Notes: generated by a model not told the origin, from the letters alone. Shown: positions 47,001-61,389, counted from the stretch's first letter. The stretch is 64,000 nucleotides of DNA from Cucumis sativus (GCF_000004075.3 NC_026661.2:4858058-4922057), one strand, 5' to 3'. Numbers and translations are program-made.

Positions 47001-50000
47001 ATAGATTACTTCAGAAGTCTATTATTCTGTGTTATTTGTTTTATTGACAATTTCAATTTACATAGGATACTTTTCGTGGAAGGGTGTGTGAGTGCCCACT
47101 TGTTGATGGTGTGCAGTTCAAAGGAGATGGTTACACCACTTGTGCAGGTACTAGTTATTCATCTTCTTGTCTCTGGCGTTGCAATAATATTTAATAGAAT
47201 ATTGATATTGAAAAATTCTAATTTCTAATTAAATCTTAGCAGTGTACTTAAATTTGAAAGTTAGTTATCATGATCTTTGTGTTTAAACATTTTTGGCATA
47301 TTGCTTTCCTATTTTAGTGTGTTATCTTTTTTCTTAATTTTATTTGGACAATATTAATCTTCAATTGGATTATTTGATGTTCTTCTTTTTCGGCATCCAC
47401 GTTTTGTGAGTTTTAATCTTTAATCAGAGTGCTTCAATTTCGTACTATTTCGGATGTCAGATCGCTGTACTAACCAGTAAATCAAATATATTTTTTTGCT
47501 TACTAGAGTGTGTAGATTATCTTTATATTTATTTAAAAATAAAAAAAAGACAAGTTTGTATTTATCAACAGAAAAGCACTAAGGGCCAGAAGTTGAGAAA
47601 CCCCTTCCCTCAAAGAATTTCTTAAGATTCTGCTAATCAGAGTGTTTTGCGATTAACTCTTGTATCCTTCTGCAAATTCCATGGAACAATTTGTATTTTT
47701 TAGTAGCATGGCAAGCTAACTTTTTAAACGTGCAGAACATTTAGTGGTTATTTGAAATGGTCTCAAAATAATCATTATAGTGGCATGGCAAGCTAACTTT
47801 TTAAATGATCAATTTTTAGTTATTTGAGAATTAATGAATCAAGGCTTAGTTTTAGATTTTCTGGAACTTCCTCTAGCTCAAGGTTTTCTCTCCCTTTTTT
47901 TGGTATTTCGTCAAATCAGTGAAATATCTGTCTCCCATTAAGAAAAGGAATAAAAAGCTTAGTCTCAAATGCAAGTTAACTTGCCAAAGTAAATAGCCTT
48001 GTTGAAGATCCTATGGTTCCTCTCAAGACAAAGAACTTCGTTTTCATTTAAGAAGGCACCTTCAAAAGTGCCATTCCTGATGAAGCTTGGCCCATTTGGT
48101 CATCTAATATTTTGATTTTGCAGTTATACTAAAAAATATTGATTATTTTTGCTTTCAGCTAGCGGGGCTGCAAGGTGCAAAATTAATAATGGAGGATGTT
48201 GGCATGAGACCCGGAATGGACATACATTCTCTGCTTGTACGGTTAGTGGTCTTCACATTTCTCTCTAAATATCCTCATTCCATTCCTTTAGTAGTCGATT
48301 CAGGGTTTCGGATTATGACTTACCATTTTTAAGCAGGACGATGGCAATGTGAAATGCTCATGTCCTCCCGGGTTTAAAGGTGATGGTGTCAAAAGTTGCG
48401 AAGGTAAGGACATTGGGAGTCTCGGCATTCTTTGGTTTTACACATTTGAATTTAAGCTATGGGGAAATGAAAAATCTTACATGCACGAGCTCAATTGTTT
48501 GCTATTGTTAATCAAGAACCCCTATGGATGCACGCATATTAAAACTACCGTTTTTGTAGAGTACTTATTTTTTCTAGGTGAATATTTCATTGAATTATAT
48601 GAGAGACGTTTGGCTATGCATAAATTGCTTAGGGTGCTTAGTGCTGCAATACAAGCAATAAGAAAATTGTGGATCCATCTTGACACATTATTATTATTAT
48701 TATTTTATAAGAAACTCTAGGGTGTTTAAAGAACAGTTTGTTGGGGATTCTTCATCTTAAAGTATGTTAATAGAAAAGGGTAGGAAATAAAAATGTGTAG
48801 CGTGTAGCTATAGTGCATTGCATATATTAATTGGTTGAGTAAAAGATTCAAGATGAAACAACTTCAAGCTAGCAGCCTAGAGATGTACCACTTTTTTACC
48901 AGACCAGAATGAATTTCTATTTTAACTTTTGAACCAGATGGTTCACGAGAAAAATATAAATGATTTTTTTTTTCAAGGAATATGAAGTCCTCCTAAATAG
49001 AGCGAGAGAGTGAAAAGAAAAGAAAAGTGAAAAAAAAGAACCATTGGGGGAAGATCATTCCAAATAAAGTTGGAAATATAATATAGATAGAACAATAGAG
49101 GAGCTAAAGAAAAAGCCATCCTTGAATTAATAAAACCTGACAACTCCTCAAAAGATCCCAATGGAAACTCCAAGGAATCAAGGATCTTTGACTTCAAATT
49201 CAGCATCAAGAAGGCATGACATTGAGTTTCAGGAGAATTCTAACACAACCAATTAAATAAATTCTTTTTTCCAATAAAAAAAGCACAGCATGCTTATGAG
49301 AGCTGAAGTAGCCGGTTTTTTTTCATGGAATGAGAATCTACTGACTGACTGCTATACTACATTTTGTGACTGACTGAAGTACCCAGTTAATTGGATGGAA
49401 AATGTTGTCAAAGTTAATCAAGGAGTCACCTCCTCTTAACTCGTATGTAAGATAGATTTGTAATTGTTAGAATTTGTATCTATGGAAAAAATATTTATGG
49501 AAATCTTACCATAAATATTTCTTTTCCTTTTCTTCTTTGCTCTTTACATCCTATTTAAGTTCCCTCGTTTGTACCATTGTAATTATTAGGAAAATAATAA
49601 AACTAAAAACATCGTGGTTTTTCTCTTGGTTCTCGGGTTTCCACGTAAGCCTTGGTTTTGTGTTTATTGCTTTCAATAGTAATTTGTACTTGTTTGATTT
49701 TGTGTCGTACAGATATAGATGAGTGCCAAGAGAAGAAGGCCTGTCAGTGCCCTGAATGTAGCTGCAAAAATACCTGGGGTAGCTACGACTGCAGTTGCAG
49801 TGGTGATCTTTTATATATCAGAGACCACGATACTTGTATTAGTAAGCAAAAGCATTTTCATTTGTACAATTGCCTACGTTCTAATATTTCAACTTTAAAA
49901 ATAATAAAAGTACAAATTTTACTGATGAGGGATCAAATAACTGAAAAAATCCCCTAGTTTTTCAGAACTGTGATCCTCTCTCCTATTGCATACACAATTG

Positions 50001-50765
50001 AAGTAGGGGATTAAGTACCAAAAGATCTGGAATTAATGCTATTTAGAAGGACAAGATTTACAAGGATCCCGCAAAGCGTCCACATTCCTCTCAACATTTA
50101 TAAAAACTTGTTTCCTTTCTAACACGATTTCAAAAAAGACTAGCTTGCACTACATTAAGCCACAAAGCATAGCACCTGTTCTTGAGCCTAAGACACCTGA
50201 CAAGCGTCCATATAATGAAGCCATAATTCCCGCTGGGAAAGAGAACTTTAAAGATCTTAGAAGAGAAACCAAATTGGACCAAGAGTTTGAGAAAGGGGAG
50301 GGTGGTTTTGCTTTGACTAACGTTCCATCTCCATTTGCAGGTAAGGCGTCTAGTGGAAGATCTGCCTGGACTGCCGTTTGGGTTATTTTGATAGGCTTGA
50401 CTATGGCTGCTGGTGGAGCATACCTTGTATACAAATACAGATTGAGGGTAAGCTTATTCATATTATTTAACTGACGTTTGTTGTCCTTAATGACTGAGGA
50501 GCCTTCAAATGCTGGTGGTAGCGTTTTACAATCCATGTTGTAGTATCATAACTTTTTCCAGAAGTGAAATGGGGACATGCTTTCATTTTTAAGTAGAGAT
50601 AAGCCAGTACCTTTGTTCATGCCATTTTATAGATCAGTAATCATTGGGATTTTGTTGCCATTGCAGTCATACATGGATTCAGAAATCAGAGCTATTATGG
50701 CTCAGTACATGCCTCTTGACAGCCAAGCCGAAGTTCCGAACTATGTCAATGAGAATCGTGCTTAA
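44037..50765 (+). CDS. Vacuolar sorting receptor (BP-80/VSR family)
   Basis: A type I membrane receptor that carries proteins with NPIR-type signals from the Golgi/TGN to the vacuole. The 12 exons are 44037-44352, 45486-46178, 46270-46358, 46531-46600, 46671-46754, 46866-46942, 47066-47147, 48159-48241, 48337-48403, 49713-49841, 50341-50447 and 50667-50765. They total 1896 nt and 631 aa. A signal peptide covers residues 1 to about 24, and the protease-associated domain lies at about 50-170. A Cys-rich central region ([18 protein letters not shown]) and EGF-like repeats ([33 protein letters not shown]) follow. The membrane span is about 573-594. The cytosolic tail has the YMPL sorting motif at 613-616. 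ATG 44037 is chosen because it opens the signal peptide. The donor after exon 3 is the weak GTCTGT. Intron 9 has an LTR-like fragment. Confidence 0.95.
49430..49680 (+). mobile_element. LTR-like fragment in VSR intron 9
   Basis: Features typical of a plant Copia LTR are in order: a TATTTAAG element, an A-rich stretch ending 'aataataaaactaaaaacat', then 'cgtggtttttctcttggttc' and 'gggtttccacgtaa'. No coding sequence flanks it. An inverted repeat, aatatttatgg...ccataaatatt, lies within it at about 49,488-49,520. Borders are approximate. Confidence 0.4.
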
Positions 50766-53700
50766 GAAGGAAGACAATATATTAGGAATCTGTAGATGAT
50801 TGCACACAATGGAGTGGAGTGGTCTATCACGTCAAATACAGTCATACTCCAGGAGTTTCGAACATAGATCTTTGCATTCTTGTAATATATGACAATAAAC
50901 GATAAGGGTTTTTTGAATTTGACATGTTATTGTTAGACTATAACATGCTGAGGAGTTCTCTGTTGAATTTTATTTGGGCAGTTGCAGAGGACTCGTGTGA
51001 TTTAACTTATGTCTTTTGGATGGGCGAAGCATCATGCCACCACTGTAGTTTGCCGGTGAGGAGGTCAAATGGTTATGTAATTTAGTAGCACTATAAGTGT
51101 CAAAGGTTTAAATTGTAAACTTTTCATGTTTGCTTTATCTTACGAGTGTATTATATTGTTCATAGGAGATGGGGAGATTATTTAACCATACAAGCTACGA
51201 TCCACAGGGATGAAGATTTGAACTATTGGGATCTAACTTACAGAATTCTTGAAAATAGAGTTTGGGAATGTCGATAGCTGAGATGAACTATAGTTAATTT
51301 GAATATCTTCGGGTGTGTTTGAATTGATTAGAGAATAAAATTATTTTCGAAAAGTCTTTGTTTAACTTTTGTGAAAATTGTTTTGTGTTAGTTGAAAAAG
51401 TTAAACCAAATATGACAAAAAATATTTTCATGGGAAAATTCAAAATATGTTGGTTTTTAGAAGTATTAAGAACTAATGAGATGACAAAAAGAGCTTTCAT
51501 CAATCGTCTCTTTGCATTAATTCAATATCAATGGTTTTTTGTTTTATAATCTTAAAATATGATAACACAATGGTTACTATTTCTTTTCTTTTTTGGAGCT
51601 TGAAATAAACTTTGAAGTATTGTATCATAGAGTATGGAGATTTGAACTTTTAAATTCTAAGAGAAACTAGAGTTAGTAACTTAGTACTGTTATTGCTATT
51701 ATTGGGAAAATAGAATGAACTTTTCCTCATCGGCCATGGATGCGTCACTAGTACAAAAAAATAACTTATATATAATGAAAGGTTGTTACTACTCTTTAAT
51801 CAATCTTTTCATTCAAGGAAATTTTGTAAACGTGTGAAAAGTATGGACTTACGATTTCAAACAATCTTTAAAAATAAACACACTCATGGAAATTTTGAAG
51901 TTGTACACTAAAATTGGTACAATTGTTATTTCATGGTTTTAAGTGATAAAATCGACCCAAAATCGAGGAACGTTCATTTTATTCCTCTAAAATTTCATTT
52001 TTAAATATCAAAAGTCATATTGTGTAATGCTTCGATACTATTTGTTAATGCTCCATGTCTAGGACTTTGAGGATATGAAAATATGATTAAAAAATACTTA
52101 AAAGAACTGAGTTTCTATCTATGCTAACAAGGTAGTGTACCTTCATTTCCGGTCAATCATAAGAACTTCAAAGAATTAAGCCTACTTAGTTTGGTACAAT
52201 TCTTTGTTGGGTAGCTTTCTAGTAATTTTTCTAAAATGTATGTGAGTGAGGACAAAACATGATTAAAAGAACACGTGTTGGTTTGTGAGGACAACTTTCA
52301 TTAAATCATTGGAATGTCAAAACTGTTATGTGTCGTTATATGTCAAGCCAAAAATTGGTTACTCAGTCTAACCCTTTTTATAATTTCATTAGATTTAAAT
52401 ACTTACTAATTGGTATAGAAGAGAGACACAGTAACTTTCTAATTTATTCAAGATCAACGTTGATGATATGAAAATTGCATTTAACAAGTGTAAAATTAAA
52501 TATTACATTAACTTTAAGTTATTAAATAGACTTCGGAGTGATTCTGAATTTGTCAAAAATAATTTTAACAATTTAAAAATTGATTTCAAACATTTTTTCA
52601 ATAGAGCCACTAAACATTAAACATGCACTTAATAGTACATTTTATATAAACAATAATGGACAGAAAATGCATAAAGGTTCGTAAATTATTTTTTTTTCAT
52701 AACTTTTTTTTTTTTTTTGCATAAAGTTGGCATTATTATTTTTTTTCCAAATGGGTTTTAGATATTAGTGGGTTTTTTCTTTAATTTTTAAAAGAAAAAG
52801 TTATAGGTTTGATTGTATTCTTCTATTTATTTTATTTTTCATTATTATAAAAAAAACAGCCACTATCTTAAATGATTGAGTAAAAATAAAATTTAAAAAA
52901 TTCAAAAGAGAACCAAGTGGAAAAATAGGGAAAAAAAAAGTCAAATCAAATTAAAGTTTTAATTGGACTTATTTTGCAATTTTTAGAGGGGATGTTTTAA
53001 TTAGATCTATGCTATAATAAAATAGGGTTTATTCATAGATTGAGGAATAATCCATCTTCATTGGAGGACTAAAGTTGACATGAATTTAAACAATATAATG
53101 ACTACTTATAAATGTACTTCTAATTGGAAACAAATATTAAAAATTGAAGATATATTTTGAGAGATATTGACATTTCAAAATATCAAATAGTAGGAAAAAC
53201 AATCTTGCTTGATTGGTTTAAATTTATACATAATCAAGAGTCAACCAACTTAGAAAATTAGGATTAGAACTTTAGAAAAGAAAAAAAAAATCTTAATTAA
53301 GTTTGACATTATTGCCTTTCAATTCATATAATATATACTTAAAACTCAATATTGACATTTTGTTGTTAGTTTGACATTAAAAAGTTTAGATGTGGTTAAA
53401 TGCATTTCCTCCATAATGCAAAATTAAATAAAGTTTCTATATGGGAGTCAATGGGAAAACACATGAAAATAGTATATATTATATGAAATTGAAATACTTT
53501 TATTTTATTTTATTTTATTAAGTAATTAAAAATGGAGTTATTTTAGTAGGAAAAAAAAAAAAAGAAACAAAGAGAGAAAATAAATAAAATAAAGGATGAT
53601 GATGAAGATATGAAAGTTGTTGATGTGAAAATTTGGCATTTATCAATTTGTCTAACTCACATGATACCTAAAAAAGGGATGAAAATTTTGATACATATTA

Positions 53701-55489
53701 GTAAATTTGTAAGATTTCACTGTTGAATCCTATCTTTGTTATTGAGAAAATTTGTGTAAGAATTAGATAAATGAAAAAAAAAATATATATATCTATTATT
53801 GATGAAAGAAAGATGAAATTTATACGAGCCGTGCTTCAAATCATTAGTACTTTTTCAACTCAAGATAGCTTTGAAATAATTGGTTAGATATTGAAAATTT
53901 AATGTTCAGTCATATTTAGCTAGCTCTTCCTATTTGTTTAAAGTTTCGATATTTAAGACAAGAAATAAGAAAAAAAAAAGGGCAAGAAATGAGTTAAGCT
54001 TCGAGAGCACGTAGGGCTCCCTCGAGATAGAAACCCGAACGCAATCAAAGAGACCTCTATAAATATAATAAACAATCTAATTTGCAAGCATAGGTTATTA
54101 GGTGCTATTTTGATAGAACATATATAGTAGGCCTAGCTATATCTTTCACCATATGAAATTGAGAAATAAAGGAAAGGGAATAATTAAAAAAAGTAACGAA
54201 GAAACGACAAATTGTTAAGAGTCATCCAATCGTTTTTTAAAACTCAAGAATAATATATGTTCATTTCATAGTTGATAAAATAATTGCTGACAACTACGTT
54301 TTTTTTTCTTTGTTAAATTTACTTGAATATATATTAAAAAATGTTTAGTGAATAAATACAAAATTATCGTATTTAAGTACTCGAATGTTAGTTTTTGTAG
54401 TTTATAATTTTTAATAGTTGTTTATGAGAGAATAGATAAAACAAATTTTTAATTTTAATTGATCACCTAACCCTAGAGCTAGTAAAGTTATCAAATTACA
54501 GACCTTTATATTTTCTTTTCATTTCAACCTTAAGAAACAAAGTTGTCATAGTTGGAGTACATAGATACAATATTATTCAAATGAAAGATGCTTGGGGAGT
54601 TTTTGATTTCTCAACGTCTTCAAAGATAAAAAAATATGAAGCTCAATGAGCTGTGTTAGGGTACAATATCAGTTGGTTCAATTACCTGAGACCCATTTGA
54701 ATGATATATTCATGTTTTAGTTTTGTATTGATTACTAAGAGAGACACAAGGTTTCTTTATAACACAAGTTTGGACATATTTGCGATTATACTAACCCTGT
54801 CATTGAGAAATAATCTTATGATATAACTCATTATCCAATATTTCTGAGCCATGATTATTGATGTTTGAATGTTTCCTTTCAACTTGTCACTCACTAGGCG
54901 CTCACCCTTTTCAAATGTTTTCTTTTCTCTTTAGGTTGCGAGAGAGAGAGTTCCCATGATCCTAACTTCTTCATGAGGATATATATTTGACACAGCCCCA
55001 AAAATATCTCACTAGTACAACACTGTAGTTACGTTTTTGTATGTATATATATATGTGTTGGTCTAACATGTGCATATGTAGCGGGGACTGAGAAGTGGTC
55101 TTGTATATATAATATGAAAGTTTAAAAACAATAATGTGTGTGTAAACTTGTCTATAGTTAATGGGAAGTTATGTATAGTCTTATTAGCCACTAAGATTAC
55201 GTTGTAGTATATGACTATGAGTGCTTGGTTGTAATGTATATATATACATTATCGATATTTAAATTAAGGCCTTTACAATACAATTTAATCTCAAAGGTTC
55301 GAAAACTCGAAAACTCCTTGAATCGAATTTGCTCTACCAAACTCTCATATGTGACTCCATTGTTCATCACCAACTTGATGAAAAAAAAAAATCTATCAAA
55401 AAGTTTTACAAAAAACACACTATTAGTTTCTCCACAAGATTAAACCTTTTCTTCTCAAATATTATACATCACACCCTATCTTCTTTGTT
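50766..55489. other. Long AT-rich intergenic region
   Basis: Nothing with protein motifs on either strand. 50.77-51.0 kb is VSR 3' UTR. The remainder has many homopolymer A/T tracts and short frames without codon structure. The part just below 55,490 is probably the bHLH 3' UTR. Confidence 0.55.
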
Positions 55490-57238
55490 TCATAATTCTT
55501 TCTCTTTTGCTGTTTTTGGGGTCGTCGGATTAAGGCCGATATCCATTCCGTTGTAAGCAATTGGAGCGTACATCCATAAGTCATCAGAGCTTAGTAGCTG
55601 CAGTAACAATAATTTACAATAAAGATGTCAAAAGTTGCTGTAAATTATTTTGATAAAAATGGTTTAGAATAAACTTTGAAATTGTTTCAAATCTATTAAA
55701 CTCTTGAAAAGTTAAACCGAGCCCATCCAAACCGTTTAAAAGAATTCTTGAACGTTTTTAGCTAAGTATTTTAGTTTTGTATTTGTAAATGACCTTGATT
55801 TGGAGTTGTAGAAACTTCACGTATTGAACAGCTTCCTCAAGCATTGTGCTGATATCAACCTGCACACATCCCAAAATAGGCAATAACATAAATATACATT
55901 GCCTTTTTTTCTTCCAACAAAATACATATAATCTTTTAAAGGTAGTTTTCATGTTTTCTTTTTGCTTACCTTCGTTCCATTTGGGACAAGGGTCTGTAAG
56001 ATTCTCAACCTCTCATTAATTCTTTCTCTTCTTTTCTGCAACAAATTTGAACAGTAATTAATATTACAAATAATGAATAATATGGATTTTTCATTTTTCC
56101 AAAACTGTTTCTTTTTCCTTAGCTTTTTTGAAGTTTTTTCATTAGTGTCTCTTACTCTTGCATAAAGGCTCTGAGGGTCTGTGGCTGAGCCTCTGCTGGC
56201 TCGGGATTTGTTCGCCCCATTCAGACTTGATCTGGAGTTATTAGCTCCACCGTTTTGATCGAGAGAGGCGTTGGATTCGTCTTCCGAGCAGTAGGTGCTT
56301 GTGCTTTGCCTGCTAAGGCCAGCATTGCCATCTTCTTCAGTAGTGTTGGTGCTTGAGGTAAGCTTTTGAGCTTTCTTTGATCTCTCATTCCTCCCCTTTT
56401 GTACCTGACAATTTATTTGTAGAATAATAAATAATCAATCCAAACTACGGAAAATTTTATCAACTTGAGAAAGAGTAACGATTAAGTAGAGTCTAATCCT
56501 TGAACTAAGTTAACAAATTATGATCGTATATATATTTGAACTAAGTTAACAAATTTTCAAAGAAAAACACGATTAGAACTATTTTTTTAGGTTAAAATTT
56601 GAAAATCTATAATTATAATAAAACTAAAATCATTTTTTATACTTCATGGTGTATATCAAATTAGACTAAACTCGAAAGCTTAGACAATGCATTTTAAAAT
56701 TATATGAATCAAGAGAAGGATATATCCATATACTTACATGATCTCCAAATTCTCCTCTTGATCTTTTCTTGCAATTAATCTGATCAATGTGATAATGAGC
56801 AGCTTCTTCTTCGGGTAATTTTATCAACTCAGCTTCTTCAAAACAAGGCTGCAAATTATTCTCACTCACCTCTACGTTCATAGAGTCCTCAGGAACTTGA
56901 ACATGGAAATCACTCCCATTATCGTTACTGTAATAAGTTCCAAGCTCTCCCAATGAAAAATAATTACTACTATTGCTATTATTATTATTCATTGGATTGG
57001 AATAATAATAATGATTATTGTTAGGGAATAATATTTCATCACTACTCTCTTGTGAAAGACTATAATTGAAGGTTGAAGAAGAAGGTGTTTGATCATAAGA
57101 AAGGGTAGCCATGAAAGGGTCAGGTGGGGAATTAGCTTTGGTGTTGAAGAGTAATTGAGCCATGAAAGTTGCTTCTTCTTCTTCTTCTTCTTGGTCTTCA
57201 TGATTAGCTATGAAACTTCCATTGATCAGTTGCTCCAT
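55490..57238 (-). CDS. RSL-type bHLH transcription factor (RHD6-like family)
   Basis: A nuclear transcription factor of the ROOT HAIR DEFECTIVE SIX-LIKE clade, whose members drive root-hair growth. The five exons, 5' to 3', are 56738-57238, 56156-56404, 55970-56035, 55794-55859 and 55490-55597. They total 990 nt and 329 aa. The N-terminal half is acidic and rich in Asn/Ser (EEEEEE at 18-23, Asn runs near 85). A basic stretch (KKRSRGEFGDH, QKGRNERSKKAQK) precedes the bHLH at about 241-294: RGSATDPQSLYARKRRERINE, helix 1, loop VPNGTK, helix 2 VDISTMLEEAVQYVKFLQLQIK. The clade signature LLSSDDLWMYAPIAYNGMDIGL follows. This points to the RSL2/RSL4-like class II group, though the exact orthologue is uncertain. 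The start is the first ATG. The exon borders within the bHLH are in phase 0. Confidence 0.93.
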
Positions 57239-57306
57239 TATTGCTTAATTTTGATGATATTAATTATTTGGAGATTAATTTTGCTGGAAGAGTTGAGGGA
57301 TTTTTG

Positions 57307-57314
57307 TATTTATA
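57307..57314 (-). promoter_or_regulatory. TATA box of the RSL-type bHLH gene
   Basis: The minus strand reads TATAAATA (context CCTATAAATAC) about 70 nt upstream of the ATG, which leaves a short leader of roughly 40 nt. Good match in sequence and position. Confidence 0.6.
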
Positions 57315-57457
57315 GGGAGTTTTTGTGAAATGGAGTTGACTTTGGATGATTTAAGAATATCTGAGAGATTTTTTATCCAATTATTACTTTGTTGATAAGG
57401 ACTAATTTTTCTATTTATTACTAATGTTTTTTTAATAGGAACCAATACAATTGAGAA

Positions 57458-57523
57458 GTTTTTGATTTAAAATTGAAAACCAATCAAAGGGTTTTTGATT
57501 TAATATTGAAAACCAATCAAAGG
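57458..57523. repeat. 33-bp tandem duplication with CCAAT in the bHLH promoter
   Basis: Copies at 57,458-57,490 and 57,491-57,523 differ at one base. Each contains 'gaaaaccaatcaaagg', a CCAAT-type word (ATTGG on the gene strand). They lie about 145-215 bp upstream of the TATA box. Confidence 0.9.
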
Positions 57524-59932
57524 GTTTAGAAATGGAGGGTTTTATAACTATTTGGTTTTTAATTTATATGCTTATAAACATTGCTTCTATGCTTATGAAC
57601 TCTTTGTTTCATTATCTACAATTTTCTTTTGAAAAAGAATAGCATTTTTCTTTGTCATTTTGTCATATTTATATTTTGACATTGTTTTTCAAATGTTTGA
57701 AATTATCTTAAGAAAATGTGGGTGAACTTCAAAGTATGTGTAGAAAGAATATCCTCGGTTAATTTTTAGTAGAAATTCAAACAATATGTAATCTTTGATA
57801 GAGAGATCATTTCGTGGGAATTCAAGATTTCTATGAAGATAGGGGCGACATTTGTGTAATTTTTTAGGAATATAGAATAATATTTAGACATCTCGAGATG
57901 TTTAATCTTATCCGGAGACATCTTAAGAGACTTTTAATGTTCTCTTCAAAAATGGATTTTCAAAGATTTTTATGGTGATAAGGGCATATTCCTTTCCTTT
58001 TTTGAAATATTCTTTTTCTTTTTATATATATCTCAACTTATTTTCTATTGAAATATAATAGTGTTCTCTACTAAAAAATTATATACATATATAACAAATC
58101 AATATAGTTTCTCTCGACCATTTCTCTTATTTAGTTATGAATATGGAGTATTAACTTGATTTACAAAAATATAGTGAAAAAAATACAATCAACGATGATG
58201 ATATTAAATTTATATCGACATGTCAATAGTCATTGATATTTTCACGTGTACATACATATACCATCAACTTAAAAACCATCGACATACAAAATGAATCGAC
58301 ATTTTATTATATCTCAAAAATTGGAAGAACTAAAAAATTTAAACTATAATCATCTTCTTTTAAAATTATAGTTCAAGTATTTCAAGTTAAAATTGAAATT
58401 AATATTTAATATACTAGATCTTTTATAATAAGTTCAAACTAATGTAAACTAACTTGTTTTACAAAATAACACATGTAAACTTAAATTAATCTAAACTCAC
58501 AATAATAAATATTAAATTATTAAAGACAATAACAAATATATAACTATTAAACACACCCATGTATATCAATATTTATAGAATTGGTGAAATATAGTAAAAT
58601 ATTACAAAATTTTAAAATCTTATTCGAGAAAAATAAATTAAAAATTTTCAATATTTATAAAGTCTTCACGACTATAAATTTTTTCTAAATCAACTATAAA
58701 AGATTTTGTAATTTAGATCGAAAAAATAAGATGTGTAGCTTCAACTTTGGTGAAGAAAAATTAACAAAATTTAAGTCTTGCAATCTAATAAACTAATATA
58801 TTTTAGTTAGCTGGATTTTTGATAAAGAGGGTTTTTTTTTTTTTTTTGAAAGAACAAAATTTTATTAAAGAATTATAAGAACGATTAATTATCAAATATA
58901 TGATTAATCTAAATAAAATAACATCATGTTTCATATTTTATTTTATTCTTATATTATTTTTCTTTGACATGATTATTTGCTCTACATTGCATAAATTAGG
59001 GTCACAAAAAAATCTTTAATATATATTATTGATAAATACTTTAATCAAATTATATTTTGAAAGTGTCGTCTAATAATTGTATTATTATAATTAACTAGCT
59101 AGCCAAATATGAAATAATTAATTGAAAAATGCTTTACACATTTAGCTAATTATAATAAGAATAATCTTACCCTAATCAATTTAAAACTATATATCATAAC
59201 ATTCCTCCCTCCATTATATTTTTGAACTAGTAATAAATTAATAATGGCTTTCATATACGTTTTTTTTCTTCTCATTATCTATATATTTTAGATGTTTTAG
59301 GGTTTTGTCTTTTTCTACTCTATATTAATTCTCTTTTAATATATATATGTATAGTTTTTTTTCTAGAACAAACCGACATAGATTCCCCTCGTGTGTGTTG
59401 TTTGTCCCCTTTTTAAGTTCAAAGCAAATGTGAAAACCAACTAAACAATGACGCACAAATATGAAAAAGGAAGATATAAATTAAATGAAAAGTGATGATT
59501 ATTAAGATCTAATAATCATTCATTCATATCAATTTATCTTAATGAATGAACTATGGATTATCGATGAATTGTAATATAAACATAGATAATAAACAAACAA
59601 ATAATAAACTTTTGCGTATGATGAATTATAATTAGATAAATTTAGTAAATAATGTAATATGATGAATTGAAACCATATAGAAACTAAATCCTTGTCATAA
59701 ATCATAAAACTAAATCATAACCTTTTCTTCAAACTATAATATATAAAGTAAATCATATTTTTATCAATGAATTAAACACATCACAAAGGAATCATAAAGG
59801 AATGAAATGACAGTGAGCAGTGATCAAAATTACATAGAAGTAAAAGTAAAATCATTTGTAAACATTGATCTAAACTTCATACAAAATTTCAAAACTTAAA
59901 TCTTGATCATAATAAAATAAGAAGGGTAATAT

Positions 59933-59953
59933 GTATATATATATATATATAAT
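59933..59953. repeat. (TA)n microsatellite
   Basis: About ten TA units. Confidence 0.9.
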
Positions 59954-60778
59954 AAACATGCACGTAGGTGGAGGAAAAGTCCAACTTTAGACCTTTCATT
60001 ACGGCGAGCTTTACTCACCAACCAAACACATATAAAGAGAGAGAGGAAAACCTCTTTTTTAAGTAAAAATGTTTTTATATATATGAAAACTTTTTTTCAT
60101 TGGTATCATTTGGGGAAGAAGAAAAGAAAAGAAAACGAAGCAAATTGTTATATATTAATTTAGGGTGTTAGTACGTACAAAAAAATATGAACTCTTATAT
60201 TTGATTGCACTACACAAAATTGTTATATATTAATTTTCAAATTTACTTATTTTTCAAATTTAAACACATGAAAACTTAATCCAAACATATCTTAAATTAT
60301 ATAAAATTGAAAAGTATGAAAAGGACTAAATTATAATATATACTAAAGTAATTCATAAACTATGCTATGTTACACACCAAAGTTTAAAACGTAAAGTTTT
60401 ACCAAAGTAATTAGAGACAAATATATATATTCTTAAACTATATATATTATTAAACAGAAGCTACAAAAAGACAAAGCCATGAACTATACATACACACATT
60501 TTTTTTCTTTACTTTATAATGATGGAGAGAGATATAGAGAACATAACTATAATTTGATTGGTTTAAAGTAGATGAGGTTTGCTAGAGATGGATAATAAAA
60601 TAAATTTTTGAAAAGAAAAAGAAATGGAGAGATGGAATAAAATCTTGATAGACCAAAATGAAAATATAAAATAATAATTGAACATTCCATTTGGAATTAG
60701 TGTGGATTTGATTCTCTTTTTCCTTTTCTTCTTTGCATGAGAAATTACTAAACTATTGAAGAACTCTATTATTGTCCT

Positions 60779-60810
60779 GCCTCCTTCCTTCCTTCCTTCC
60801 TTCCTTCCCA
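60779..60810. repeat. (CCTT)n microsatellite
   Basis: About six CTTC units in a row. Confidence 0.95.
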
Positions 60811-61389
60811 CGACTTGTTGATACATATCAATTTGTTTCAATGTTCAAACCTCTCTTCCACTTCATCATCAATGTGATCTATCAGATTTTCTCTTTTGTT
60901 CATGTCAGAAAGATGAAGAGACATCAATATTTTGTATAAAGATATACGATTGCTTACATTATATTCTATTGATTTTTTTACATAAAATCTTTGGTTTCTC
61001 TAATATATTAAAAGGCATTAGAGATTTTCATATAAATGTGTGTTTTTCTAAAAATATATGCTGTCCTGAGTATGTTTTCTTCTAATTACAACAAATAATT
61101 TAGAGGGAATCATAGAAGAATTTTAAATAATTATGTTATAATTTTTAATTTATAAAAATATATTAGATATCATCCCGAATAAAGTATGTAAATCAATGTC
61201 AAGCAATGACATATTTATTAAGAGGTCGGGGAACATGTATCCCCCTCACATTATCGAGTTTTGTATTTTTATATTAATTTTGAAGTGTCAGATTACAACA
61301 TATATTAAATTTAACTTCATTCTAACAAAACTCTGGTTCTGGTGTAGTGATTGTGCCCCACTGCTCAACTTTCATGTTGTGAGTTGAAA

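Noticed and set aside
50145-50340. Possible extra VSR exon content upstream of exon 11
   Set aside because: The frame joins exon 11, but the family needs exon 10 to join directly at 50,341 (A|GT AAG). The extra residues have no counterpart and the acceptor is strong.
50150-50536. 128-residue minus-strand frame
   Set aside because: Shadow of VSR exon 11 and intron 10.
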